Shown in pieces: positions 18,131 to 25,734 of a stretch of 42,321 nucleotides of DNA (within the stretch, counting starts at the first letter, position 1; the number at the start of each line of letters is the position of its first letter). The translations under genes were made by a program, and so were the position numbers. The DNA comes from Candidatus Zhuqueibacterota bacterium (GTDB lineage Bacteria; Zhuqueibacterota; QNDG01; JABMRT01), in assembly GCA_013202295.1 (NCBI GenBank), contig JABMRT010000238.1:1-42321 (forward strand), given 5' to 3'. Below the pieces are notes generated by a model. It searched no databases. It saw only the letters and a program-made list of their open reading frames with translations, and was not told the origin of the DNA.

Positions 18131-19804
18131 CTAAATCAATTTTTGTTCAATTTTTGCCCAGGTATCACGGAGTGTGACGGTCCGGTTGAAAATCAGATTT
18201 TCTGCAGTGGAATCCTTGTCCACACAGAAGTAGCCTTTCCGTTCGAACTGGCATTGATAGCCTGGTTTCACATTCCTTAATGCAGGTTCGAGTTTTGCTT
18301 GTGTGACACAGATCGAATCCGGATTCATCAGGCTCAGGAAATCCTCCTTAGCTCCCGGATCGGGTTCGGTAAAGAGCCGGTCGTACAGACGCACTTCCGC
18401 ATCCAATGCATGTTGGGCCGAAACCCAATGCAGGGTCCCTTTGACCTTGCGGCCATCCGGTGAGTCACCGCCTTTGGTTGCGGGATCATAGGTGCAATGC
18501 AGTTCCGTAATGTTGCCGGCCGCATCCTTCACCACATCCTGACAGGTGATGAAGTAGGCGTAGCGCAGCCGCACTTCGCGGCCAGGCCCTAACCTGAAGA
18601 ATTTCTTTGGCGGATCTTCACGGAAGTCATCCCTCTCAACGAAAAGTTCACGGCTGAACGGTACTTTACGTGAACCTGCATCCGGGGCTTCGGGATTGTT
18701 GATGCAATCCAGTTCTTCCATTTGACCTTCAGGATAATTTGTGATCACAACTTTGAGTGGATCCAGCACACCCATTACGCGCGGTGCGAGCTTATTTAAA
18801 TCCTCACGGATGCAGAACTCCAACATGGCCATGTCTACCATGCTTTCGCGTTTGGCCACACCAATACGCTCCGCAAAATTGCGAATAGACGCGGGCGTAT
18901 ATCCTCTTCGCCGCAGCCCCGAGATCGTAGGCATGCGGGGATCGTCCCATCCAGACACATGACCCTCCCGCACGAGCTGCAGCAGCTTGCGTTTGCTCAT
19001 TATAGTATAAGCCAGGTTAAGTCGGGCGAACTCTATCTGTTGGGGATGATATGCTTCCAGCATATTCAGATACCAGTCATAGAGGGGGCGGTGGTCCTCA
19101 AACTCCAACGTGCAAATCGAATGGGTGATCTTTTCGACGGAATCCTCAAGACCATGGGCCCAGTCATACATGGGGTAGATGCACCAGTCGTCTCCCGTGC
19201 GGTGATGCGCAGCATGAAGGATGCGATATATGACCGGATCGCGCAGATTGATGTTGGAAGCGGTCATGTCGATCCTGGCGCGCAGCACTTTGGTGCCATC
19301 CGGAAATTCACCCTTCTTCATCTGTTCAAACAGATCGAGATTTTCCTCTACAGAGCGATCCCGATACGGACTATTTTGACCTGGTTTGGTGAGTGTGCCC
19401 CGTGTATGCCGAATCTCCTCTGCAGACTGATCATCTACGTAAGCCAGTCCTTTTTTAATCAATATAATTGCATGGTCATACATCTGTTGAAAGTAATCCG
19501 AGGCATAATACAGATGTTCACCCCAGTCGAATCCGAGCCATTTTACGTCCTCAATAATAGAATGCACATATTCATCTTCTTCCTTGACCGGATTGGTATC
19601 GTCAAAACGCAGGTGGCATTGACCGCCGAATTCAAGCGCCATTCCGAAATTCAGACAGATGGATTTCGCGTGGCCGATATGCAGGTAGCCATTTGGCTCG
19701 GGAGGGAAGCGGGTAACGACGCGATTGTCCCATTTATTTGTTTGATTGTCTTCTGTAATGATTTCACGAATAAAATGCGGGATTTTCTCATCAAGAGTTT
19801 CCAT
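18131..19804 (-). CDS. glnS: Glutaminyl-tRNA synthetase
   Basis: It charges tRNA-Gln with glutamine in the cytosol. The class I signatures are HIGH (about residues 42-45, in [15 protein letters not shown]) and the KMSKS equivalent MSKR ([12 protein letters not shown]). [31 protein letters not shown] and the C-terminal anticodon-binding beta-barrels ([37 protein letters not shown]) complete the GlnRS pattern. Starting at ATG 19804 gives 557 residues, close to the 554 of E. coli GlnS, and puts HIGH near its usual position; GGAG lies 11 nt upstream. An in-frame ATG at 19846 is possible but adds an atypical 14-residue leader. A bacterium with GlnRS may not need the amidotransferase route for Gln-tRNA. 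Confidence 0.96.
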   Translation of the reverse strand: METLDEKIPHFIREIITEDNQTNKWDNRVVTRFPPEPNGYLHIGHAKSICLNFGMALEFGGQCHLRFDDTNPVKEEDEYVHSIIEDVKWLGFDWGEHLYYASDYFQQMYDHAIILIKKGLAYVDDQSAEEIRHTRGTLTKPGQNSPYRDRSVEENLDLFEQMKKGEFPDGTKVLRARIDMTASNINLRDPVIYRILHAAHHRTGDDWCIYPMYDWAHGLEDSVEKITHSICTLEFEDHRPLYDWYLNMLEAYHPQQIEFARLNLAYTIMSKRKLLQLVREGHVSGWDDPRMPTISGLRRRGYTPASIRNFAERIGVAKRESMVDMAMLEFCIREDLNKLAPRVMGVLDPLKVVITNYPEGQMEELDCINNPEAPDAGSRKVPFSRELFVERDDFREDPPKKFFRLGPGREVRLRYAYFITCQDVVKDAAGNITELHCTYDPATKGGDSPDGRKVKGTLHWVSAQHALDAEVRLYDRLFTEPDPGAKEDFLSLMNPDSICVTQAKLEPALRNVKPGYQCQFERKGYFCVDKDSTAENLIFNRTVTLRDTWAKIEQKLI

Positions 19805-19860
19805 TTTCCCAATATCTCCAGTATTTATAATTGTTTTGTTAAACATAAATATTGAATTGT

Positions 19861-19890
19861 AAAATACTAAAAAACATATGGATTTTCAAA
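19861..19890 (-). promoter_or_regulatory. FCB-type promoter for glnS
   Basis: The minus strand reads TTTG (19890-19887), 20 bp, TATTTT (19866-19861), about 57 bp before the ATG at 19804. Confidence 0.5.
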
Positions 19891-20015
19891 GGAATAATCC
19901 GAAACCTCAACAATTTATATTTGTTTTCCTATCACTCATCAAATTGATGATAAATTCATTAACATATGGATGAAGACCATAAATGGATTTTTATCAGAAT
20001 CTTAAAAAAAATACC

Positions 20016-20044
20016 TTGACAAATATGGATATATTTGTTAACAT
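20016..20044 (+). promoter_or_regulatory. Promoter of the BMC operon
   Basis: TTGACA (20016-20021), a 17-bp spacer and TAACAT (20039-20044) form a near-consensus sigma70 promoter. It is the only strong promoter seen ahead of the 17-kb plus-strand operon and lies 45 bp before the regulator start codon, directly abutting the operator repeats. Confidence 0.75.
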
Positions 20045-20078
20045 GAACATGTGTTCAATATGGCAGATCATGTGTTCA
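20044..20078 (+). promoter_or_regulatory. Operator for the SorC regulator: palindrome plus direct repeat
   Basis: TGAACATGTGTTCA (20044-20057) is a perfect inverted repeat of TGAACA around a 2-bp centre. Its right part, CATGTGTTCA (20048-20057), recurs exactly at 20069-20078, a 21-bp shift or two helical turns, so both copies face the same side of DNA. The position between the -10 box and the start codon suits repression by the regulator encoded just downstream. Confidence 0.6.
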
Positions 20079-20088
20079 TGGAAAACAT

Positions 20089-21054
20089 ATGGAAATTTCT
20101 ACTGATAAATCTCTCCTCGTGGAAGTGGCTCGTCTTTACTATGATCATCAGATGAGTCAGCAGCAAATAGCTTACAGGTTGGGTACATCCCGGCCCAGCG
20201 TGTCACGATTGCTTCAGCAAGCGCGTGATGAAGGGATTGTCAGGATTGAAATTATTGATCCCACACAGAAGGGAAGCCAGCTGGAACAATCCCTGAAAGA
20301 AAGATTTCAACTTCATAAAGTGATCATTGTTCCATCTCTTAAAGAAAGCGATGCGCAAATAAAGAACAGGCTGGGTCAGGCTGCAGCCCGTTATTTAAAT
20401 GAGCTGGTTTATGATGGGTGCACTTTGGGAGTCTCCTGGGGTACAACCATGTGTCAGGTGGTCAGTCACATGATACCCAAATCTATAAAGAATATGAAAG
20501 TCGTGCAAATCGTGGGGGGCATCACCCATGGTGAGTTTGATCCCCATGCCAGTGAGATCATCCAGCGTATCAGTGAGAATTTTAAAGCACGATCTTATCT
20601 GCTGTTGCTCCCAGCCATTGTGGATAGTGTGCTGGTTAAACAAGCCATGATTTCGGATAAAAAAATCAAGGAGACGATAGATATTGCCAGACAGGCAGAT
20701 ATCTTGCTTTGTTCTGTTGGTGTCTTTAAATCCGATTCACTCATGATCCAGGCTGACTATTTTGATTCACAGGAAGTAAATTATTTAAATCAACTCGGAG
20801 CGATTGGTGATATATGTTCCCGAATGATTGATAGCGCTGGTGATATCTGCTGGCCCGAACTGGATGAACGCACTGTGGCTATTGAAATGGATGATCTGAA
20901 AAAGACAAAATACTCCATAGCCATTGCTGGCGGAGAAGAAAAAAGGGATGTAATCCACGCTGGACTCAAGGGAAGTTATTTTAATGTGCTGATTACAGAT
21001 GAAGGTGTGGCGGAATACTTATTGGAAAATGAAAATAAGATTACAGAGAAATAG
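20089..21054 (+). CDS. SorC/DeoR-type sugar-responsive transcriptional regulator of the BMC operon
   Basis: The 321-residue product has an N-terminal helix-turn-helix (about 7-45, LVEVARLYYDHQMSQQQIAYRLGTSRPSVSRLLQQA) and a SorC-type sugar-binding domain (about 60-315, related to the ISOCOT fold of sugar isomerases) with DGCTLGVSWGTTM and VVQIVGGITHGEFDPHASEI. SorC-family proteins bind phosphorylated sugars and switch catabolic operons. Being first in the operon, behind a promoter with a repeated operator, it probably represses the operon until fuculose- or rhamnulose-phosphate or a later product accumulates. The ATG at 20089 has only a weak ribosome site. Confidence 0.9.
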   Translation: MEISTDKSLLVEVARLYYDHQMSQQQIAYRLGTSRPSVSRLLQQARDEGIVRIEIIDPTQKGSQLEQSLKERFQLHKVIIVPSLKESDAQIKNRLGQAAARYLNELVYDGCTLGVSWGTTMCQVVSHMIPKSIKNMKVVQIVGGITHGEFDPHASEIIQRISENFKARSYLLLLPAIVDSVLVKQAMISDKKIKETIDIARQADILLCSVGVFKSDSLMIQADYFDSQEVNYLNQLGAIGDICSRMIDSAGDICWPELDERTVAIEMDDLKKTKYSIAIAGGEEKRDVIHAGLKGSYFNVLITDEGVAEYLLENENKITEK

Positions 21055-21057
21055 AGC

Positions 21058-21807
21058 ATGGTGAATCTTAAAGGACTCGCTTCTTATTGTCAAGATTGCG
21101 GCGCTTGCGCTGCACGTGTTTCAGAATTCAATATCTCGGGGATGGATCCCAAAATCGTTGAACGCATTGTGGATGAAGTTGTGCTCTCCATTCAAACCGA
21201 AGGATCGGACTCCGTAACTGAGACTTCCAAATCATCCATCCCATTGGGTGTCTCGAACCATCATGTTCACCTCACACAGCAAACGCTGAACATTCTATTT
21301 GGAGAAGGATCAATCCTGGAACATTACCGTCCATTATATCAGCCAGAAGATTTTGCGGCCAAACAAACAGTGACAATTGTCGGATCAAAGATGCGTGCCA
21401 TTCAAAATGTCAGGATCCTTGGTCCTTTGCGGGATTATGATCAGGTTGAAATTTCCATGACCGATGCAATCTATCTGGGGATCAAGCCGCCTGTGCGGGA
21501 TTCTGGTGATTTAGAGGGAGCCGCACCACTCACATTGGTCGGTCCCGCCGGATCGGTTTTTCTGCCCCATTGCGCAATTATTGCGGGTCGGCATCTGCAT
21601 ATGTCCAATCAGGATGCAGGAAAATTCGATGTGAAAAACGGGGATCTATGCCGTATCCGGTTACTCGGTGAAAAGCCTGCAATACTGGAGAATGTGCTCG
21701 TCCGGACGAATGATAACTGGAGGCTTCAGCTTCATCTGGATACGGACGAAGCCAATGCAACCGGCTCGATTTGCGGCGCTAAAGCAGAATTTTTAGGTAA
21801 GATGTAA
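21058..21807 (+). CDS. pduL: PduL-type phosphotransacylase with N-terminal targeting helix
   Basis: It converts acyl-CoA plus phosphate to acyl-phosphate plus CoA, here probably lactoyl-CoA, inside the BMC so that CoA is recycled in the lumen. The two zinc-binding histidine motifs of PduL are present: GVSNHHVHL (about 64-72) and AGRHLHMS (about 176-183). The 249-residue length exceeds the core domain by an N-terminal extension holding a Cys cluster (C11, C14, C17 in CQDCGAC) and an amphipathic helix (about 31-46, IVERIVDEVVLSI) that fits the encapsulation peptide pattern seen on other cargo here. It starts 3 bp after the regulator stop. Confidence 0.93.
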   Translation: MVNLKGLASYCQDCGACAARVSEFNISGMDPKIVERIVDEVVLSIQTEGSDSVTETSKSSIPLGVSNHHVHLTQQTLNILFGEGSILEHYRPLYQPEDFAAKQTVTIVGSKMRAIQNVRILGPLRDYDQVEISMTDAIYLGIKPPVRDSGDLEGAAPLTLVGPAGSVFLPHCAIIAGRHLHMSNQDAGKFDVKNGDLCRIRLLGEKPAILENVLVRTNDNWRLQLHLDTDEANATGSICGAKAEFLGKM

Positions 21808-21816
21808 GAGGAATCC

Positions 21817-22104
21817 ATGCAATTCGGAAAAGTCATCGGTCAGGTTGTATCCACACACAAAGAGAGTAATGTTCGTGGACTCCGCCTTCTTATCGTGGAT
21901 CAATTAGATGAAAAGCTCAGTCCCATTGGAAAGACAATTACCAGTACTGATACGGTCAATGCACGCATTGATGACATTGTGCTGTTGTGTTCATCCTCCT
22001 CTGCCAGGATGACTGCCATGACTGAGGGCGTGTGTACAGACAATGCAATTGTTGGGATTGTAGAAACAGTGACCAGTGCAAAATGGGATTGGTATAAAAG
22101 ATAA
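21817..22104 (+). CDS. BMC-P pentameric shell vertex protein (EutN/CcmL family), copy 1
   Basis: The 95-residue product is an EutN/CcmL-type beta-barrel that forms pentamers closing the vertices of the shell. It shows the family start FGKVIGQVVSTHKESNVRGLRLLIVDQ and the later DDIVLLCSSSSARM and NAIVGIVETV strands. It has a slightly longer C-terminal tail (SAKWDWYKR) than the other copies. The stop codon overlaps the ATG of the next gene (ATAATGC), so the two are translationally coupled. Confidence 0.93.
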   Translation: MQFGKVIGQVVSTHKESNVRGLRLLIVDQLDEKLSPIGKTITSTDTVNARIDDIVLLCSSSSARMTAMTEGVCTDNAIVGIVETVTSAKWDWYKR

Positions 22105-22409
22105 TGCAAATCTCCATCCAGGAATTGATTGCAAGGATTACCAGAGAAGTCATCGAGGAGCTAGGCCGGCAGAATGTTACGGTTACGGTTGATGGTTATC
22201 CGACTCAGACGAGTCTAAAAGGATTAGATCCTAGAACACGATCCGAAGAGCTGGATATGTCCAAATATAAAACGCCGATTCTTACGGAAAATCATATTCA
22301 AAGATTACATGAATTAACCGGAGAAATTGTTGTCCCAAAAGGGACGATAATTACACCAAAGGCCAGAGAATTATTGAGTGAAAGACAATTGAAAATAACG
22401 ATAAACTGA
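22104..22409 (+). CDS. Small BMC-associated protein with targeting helix and EutT/EutQ-like tail, function unknown
   Basis: The 101-residue product begins with an amphipathic helix (about 3-20, ELIARITREVIEEL) that matches the encapsulation-peptide pattern on the aldehyde dehydrogenase, PduL and aldolase in this operon. A linker (about 22-56) leads to a short conserved-looking segment, TPILTENHIQRLHELTGEI then VPKGTIITPKARELLSER. The latter resembles the N-terminal part of EutT-type adenosyltransferases and EutQ-related proteins (ITE...L.....I.LP....LTPSARELL), but no catalytic domain follows. It is therefore probably a lumen-targeted scaffold or accessory protein. I cannot assign a reaction. 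Confidence 0.8.
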   Translation: MQISIQELIARITREVIEELGRQNVTVTVDGYPTQTSLKGLDPRTRSEELDMSKYKTPILTENHIQRLHELTGEIVVPKGTIITPKARELLSERQLKITIN

Positions 22410-22422
22410 TTGGAGGTTTATA

Positions 22423-22701
22423 ATGCCAGGAGTTGCATTAGGATTCATTGAAACCCGGTCCAATACCGGGAATATTATTGCGATTGATGCAATGATCAAG
22501 ACTGCGAATGTGGAGCTGGTCGGAAAACATCAGATCGGAAGCGGTCTTGTCACAGCCATTGTACGTGGTGAAGTGGGCGCAGTGAAGTCCTCAGTCGAGG
22601 CAGGTTCGGAAGTGGCTGCAAAAGTAGGCGAGCTTGTGTGCGCGAATGTCATCCCATCGGCCCATGAAGATGTATTTGAGATGCTCAGAATAAAAAAGTA
22701 A
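22423..22701 (+). CDS. BMC-H hexameric shell protein, copy 1
   Basis: The 92-residue product is a single BMC domain (Pfam BMC, PduA/CcmK fold) forming hexameric shell facets. It opens GVALGFIETRSNTGNIIAIDAMIKTANVEL, with the pore loop in KHQIGSGLVTAIVRGEVGAV, so the pore carries GSG as in PduA-like shells that pass small polar metabolites. GGAGG precedes the ATG. The other two hexamers in this operon carry different pore loops. Confidence 0.95.
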   Translation: MPGVALGFIETRSNTGNIIAIDAMIKTANVELVGKHQIGSGLVTAIVRGEVGAVKSSVEAGSEVAAKVGELVCANVIPSAHEDVFEMLRIKK

Positions 22702-22725
22702 GTATATAAGTATAAAGGAGGCAAT

Positions 22726-23019
22726 ATGCAGGAAGCATTGGGAGTTATAGAAACTCTGGGGCTGGCAACGGCCATTGAAGCGGCTGATGCGGCTGTGAAG
22801 GCTGCAAATGTGAGATTGGCCGATTATCTGATTGCCGGCGGAGGTAAAGCCAATATTATCTTTCGAGGCGATGTCGCTGCTGTAAAAGCTTCGGTTGAGG
22901 CGGGTGTGGCTTCAGCCTCCCGGATTGGTCAGGTGCTCAGTCAGACGGTTATTCCAAGACCTTCTGAAAAACTGATGCCCGTTTTCAGCGAGATTCAACC
23001 CAAAGAGAATAAAGCGTAG
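22726..23019 (+). CDS. BMC-H hexameric shell protein, copy 2
   Basis: The 97-residue product is a single BMC domain: EALGVIETLGLATAIEAADA, ANVRLADYLIAGGGKANIIF, GDVAAVKASVEAG. The pore loop reads AGGGKA, glycine-rich with a lysine. AAAGGAGG lies just upstream, the strongest ribosome site in the operon, fitting a major shell component. The C-terminus has a polar tail (SEIQPKENKA). The aldehyde dehydrogenase gene follows after 12 bp. Confidence 0.95.
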   Translation: MQEALGVIETLGLATAIEAADAAVKAANVRLADYLIAGGGKANIIFRGDVAAVKASVEAGVASASRIGQVLSQTVIPRPSEKLMPVFSEIQPKENKA

Positions 23020-23031
23020 GAGAACTGTCCA

Positions 23032-24459
23032 GTGAATTTCACTGAAGAACAGATCAGCACCATTGTACGCCAGGTTGTTGAGAACATTGGCCTTCAACCT
23101 GAAGTCAACCAAACCGTCGCTCCTATTAGACATGAGAACGAATGGGGCGTGTTTGAGACTGTCGATGATGCGATTGATGCAGCGGACAAGGCGTTCCAAG
23201 AATACCAGAAATTTGGATTGCAGGATAGAAAGGCGTTCACCGATGCCATCCGGAAAATGTGCATGGAGAGGCAAGAAGAGCTATCCAGAATGGTGTTTGA
23301 AGAAACCCAGATGGGACGTTATGAAGACAAACTGCTCAAGCACCAGTTTGCTGCCAGCGAGACACCCGGAATTGAAAATCTGGAGACCACAGCCTGGTCC
23401 GGCAAAAACGGACTGGCCCTGGAGGAATGGGCACCGTATGGAATTATTGGCGCCATCACGCCAAGTACCCATCCCAGTGAGACCATGATCAATAATTCAA
23501 TTATGATGCTGGCAGCGGGGAATGTGGTCATTTTTTGTCCACACCCGTCTGCCAAGAATGTGTCGAATTATACAGTAAAACGAATCAACGAAGTTCTGGT
23601 GGATGCGGGAGCTCCAGAAAATTTGATTGTATGTGTTCAAGATCCCACTTTGGATACGGCCAAGCAAGTCTTAAACCATGAAAAAATTCGACTGCTCTCT
23701 ATCACCGGTGGGCCGGCAGTTGTCCGGGCGGCAATGAAAACGAACAAGAAGGTTATCGCGGCAGGGCCAGGCAATCCACCCGTTGTGATTGATGAAAGCG
23801 CAGATCTTGACCACGCAGCCGAGCGTATTACGCTTAGTGCAGGATTTGATAACAACATCCTCTGTACTGCAGAGAAAGAAATTTTTGTGGTTGAAAGTGT
23901 CTTTTCCGCATTTATGCAGGCCATGCAGAAACCGGGCAATGTCCTGTTAAATCAATCACAGGTAGAGCAGCTTGCACAAAAGGCTTTCGAGAAGAAGAAA
24001 TATCTCCACATTTTAAGCCGCGATCTTGTGGGACGCAACGCCAGTGTGCTTGCCAAGGCAATTGGTTTGAACATATCCGATGAAGTCTGTTTGCTGTATG
24101 GTGAAACTCAGAATGATCATGTGTTTGTGCAGGAAGAGCAGATGATGCCGTTTATCCCTGTAGTCAAGGTGAAGGATTTTGAGCAGGGTGTGCAATTGGC
24201 TTTGGAGGCAGAGCATGGATATGGCCATACGGCCAGCGTGTTTACGAACAATATGACACGCGCTACCGATTTTGCCAAACGGGCGAATTGCTCCATTTTT
24301 GTGATCAATGGAGGCACATTTCAAGGCAATGGCGGCGAGCAGGGTGAAGGAACACTTGCCTTCACAATCGCGACACCGACAGGAGAAGGCATTACCCGTC
24401 CGACTGATTTTGCCCGAATTAGAAGGATTATGAATGTAGGTTCATTTCGATTTGTATAA
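23032..24459 (+). CDS. pduP: CoA-acylating aldehyde dehydrogenase (PduP-like), BMC cargo
   Basis: It oxidises an aldehyde with NAD+ and CoA to acyl-CoA; here the aldehyde is most likely L-lactaldehyde, giving lactoyl-CoA. The start is GTG 23032, with TAGGAG upstream. Residues 5-20 (EEQISTIVRQVVENIG) are an amphipathic encapsulation peptide joined by a linker to the ALDH domain. The catalytic Cys is about 278 in GFDNNILCTAEKEIF, and AAGPGNPPVVID and ITGGPAVVRAA are cofactor-loop motifs of the PduP/EutE class. The 475-residue length is normal for PduP. It belongs to the core of the pathway. Confidence 0.94.
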   Translation: MNFTEEQISTIVRQVVENIGLQPEVNQTVAPIRHENEWGVFETVDDAIDAADKAFQEYQKFGLQDRKAFTDAIRKMCMERQEELSRMVFEETQMGRYEDKLLKHQFAASETPGIENLETTAWSGKNGLALEEWAPYGIIGAITPSTHPSETMINNSIMMLAAGNVVIFCPHPSAKNVSNYTVKRINEVLVDAGAPENLIVCVQDPTLDTAKQVLNHEKIRLLSITGGPAVVRAAMKTNKKVIAAGPGNPPVVIDESADLDHAAERITLSAGFDNNILCTAEKEIFVVESVFSAFMQAMQKPGNVLLNQSQVEQLAQKAFEKKKYLHILSRDLVGRNASVLAKAIGLNISDEVCLLYGETQNDHVFVQEEQMMPFIPVVKVKDFEQGVQLALEAEHGYGHTASVFTNNMTRATDFAKRANCSIFVINGGTFQGNGGEQGEGTLAFTIATPTGEGITRPTDFARIRRIMNVGSFRFV

Positions 24460-24489
24460 ATTTTAAAACTCATATCAGGAGGTCAATAT

Positions 24490-24765
24490 ATGTCAACTGT
24501 CAAATCAATCGGTATTCTGGAAACGGACGGATTCGTTCCCTTGATTGAGGGTGCGGACGCAGCAGTGAAAGCAGCCAATGTGGATATGATCGAATGGCGA
24601 AAAATCGGAAAGGCGTATGTGTCGTTCGTGATTGAAGGCGAGGTTGCTGCTGTGAGATCAGCCATCGAAGCGGGCAGAACTGCGGCATCAGCAGTCGGAA
24701 CCGTAATCTCGGAAATCGTCATTCCCAGACCCGTAGATGAGCTGAAAACCACCTGGAAGAAATAG
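24490..24765 (+). CDS. BMC-H hexameric shell protein, copy 3
   Basis: The 91-residue product is a single BMC domain: KSIGILETDGFVPLIEGADA, WRKIGKAYVSFVIEGEVAAV, AIEAGRTAASAVGTVISEIV. The pore loop KIGKAYVS differs from the GSG and GGGK loops of the other hexamers and could give another permeability. CAGGAGGTC precedes the ATG. It is followed by a stem-loop at 24790-24810 before the pentamer genes. Confidence 0.95.
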   Translation: MSTVKSIGILETDGFVPLIEGADAAVKAANVDMIEWRKIGKAYVSFVIEGEVAAVRSAIEAGRTAASAVGTVISEIVIPRPVDELKTTWKK

Positions 24766-24789
24766 ATTCTATTTGAACGGGAATGCAGT

Positions 24790-24810
24790 GAGGTATCACA
24801 GGGATACCTC
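24790..24810 (+). other. Intercistronic stem-loop between shell genes
   Basis: GAGGTATC (24790-24797) pairs perfectly with GATACCTC (24803-24810) around a 5-nt loop. No T-run follows, so it is not a standard terminator. It lies between the third hexamer and the three minor pentamer genes and may act as an mRNA-stability or partial-termination element that lowers pentamer expression. Confidence 0.5.
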
Positions 24811-24843
24811 TAAAATTGTAAAATATCATGATTCGGAGAAAGA

Positions 24844-25158
24844 ATGATATTCGCAAAAGTCATTGGTACTGTGGTGTCAACCCAGAAAGATCCAAAGCTA
24901 ACGGGCAAGAAACTTCTTCTCTGTAAAGAAACAGATCATTCAGGGAAGCCGCTCGATACCTATCATGTGGCTGTGGATGCGGTTCAGGCTGGAGAGGGTG
25001 ATTTTGTACTGCTAACCTATGGTTCGGCTGCCCGGATGACGGATCTCACAAAAGATGCTCCTATAGATGCAGTGATCATGGCAGTGATTGATGAGGTCAC
25101 GATCGAACAAGAAATTTCCGTCACGCCTGAGCAGGTAAGGCCAAAGGGTATGGAATGA
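24844..25158 (+). CDS. BMC-P pentameric shell vertex protein, copy 2
   Basis: The 104-residue product has the EutN/CcmL fold: FAKVIGTVVSTQKDPKLTGKKLLLC, DAVQAGEGDFVLLTYGSAARM, PIDAVIMAVIDEV. It has a C-terminal extension (EQEISVTPEQVRPKGME) not seen in the other pentamers. CGGAGAAAGA precedes the ATG. The stop overlaps the next ATG by 4 bp (ATGA), so translation of copies 2 and 3 is coupled. Confidence 0.94.
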   Translation: MIFAKVIGTVVSTQKDPKLTGKKLLLCKETDHSGKPLDTYHVAVDAVQAGEGDFVLLTYGSAARMTDLTKDAPIDAVIMAVIDEVTIEQEISVTPEQVRPKGME

Positions 25159-25418
25159 AACTAGGAAAAGTGATCGGACAGGTCTGGGCTATAAATAAGG
25201 TGCATCAGGTGCACTCATGCCGGTTCTTTGTGGTCCAACCTCTGACCAGTCAGAATAAAAATGTCAGGCATCCCCTGGTTGTGGCAGACCCAAAAAATAT
25301 GGCGGGAGTTGGAGACAGAATCATCTATGTAACCAACACTGACGCGACCCAGGCGTTCGATACAGGCATCGCCCCGGTCAATGCAGCCATTGTCGAACTG
25401 GTAGATTTTGTGGATTAA
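25155..25418 (+). CDS. BMC-P pentameric shell vertex protein, copy 3
   Basis: The 87-residue product is the shortest of the four pentamers: LGKVIGQVWAINKVHQVHSCRFFVV, GVGDRIIYVTNTDATQAF, PVNAAIVELVDFVD. The conserved GVGD turn and the C-terminal AAIVELVD strand place it in the EutN/CcmL family. It overlaps the preceding gene by 4 bp and is 5 bp from the next. The sequence is clearly diverged from copies 1, 2 and 4, so these are old paralogues, not recent duplicates. Confidence 0.93.
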   Translation: MKLGKVIGQVWAINKVHQVHSCRFFVVQPLTSQNKNVRHPLVVADPKNMAGVGDRIIYVTNTDATQAFDTGIAPVNAAIVELVDFVD

Positions 25419-25423
25419 ATGAT

Positions 25424-25702
25424 ATGTTTCTAGCAAAAATTAAAAATACGATTACAGCCACTGAGAAGCATGATGCGTATCAAAACCGGCATGTGTTTAT
25501 TGTCCAGCCCATTCTCCCGGACGGTAGAGAACAGGGTGATGAATGGGTGGCTATCGATTGTGTTGGAGCCGGGATTGGGGATACGGTGGTTTGCGGTGGA
25601 GCACCCGGAGTGGCCAGGGATCTTTTCCATCTCGATCTGGCTCCCATCCGGACCCTCATTGTGGCCATTGTGGATGAAATCGATTATCGAGATATCCAAT
25701 AA
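25424..25702 (+). CDS. BMC-P pentameric shell vertex protein, copy 4
   Basis: The 92-residue product has the EutN/CcmL pattern: LAKIKNTITATEKHDAYQNRHVFIVQ, DCVGAGIGDTVVCGGAPGVAR, PIRTLIVAIVDEIDY. Four pentamer genes for one shell suggest that vertices differ, or that heteropentamers form. It is followed by a 32-bp gap and the PduS-like gene. Confidence 0.93.
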   Translation: MFLAKIKNTITATEKHDAYQNRHVFIVQPILPDGREQGDEWVAIDCVGAGIGDTVVCGGAPGVARDLFHLDLAPIRTLIVAIVDEIDYRDIQ

Positions 25703-25734
25703 ATGACACGGAACTACTTCCTTTAAGTTGATAT

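Noticed and set aside
18959-19855. Long open frame (298 codons) on the plus strand
   Set aside because: It lies wholly antisense to the well-supported glnS gene and its upstream end, has no ribosome site and no recognisable protein family.
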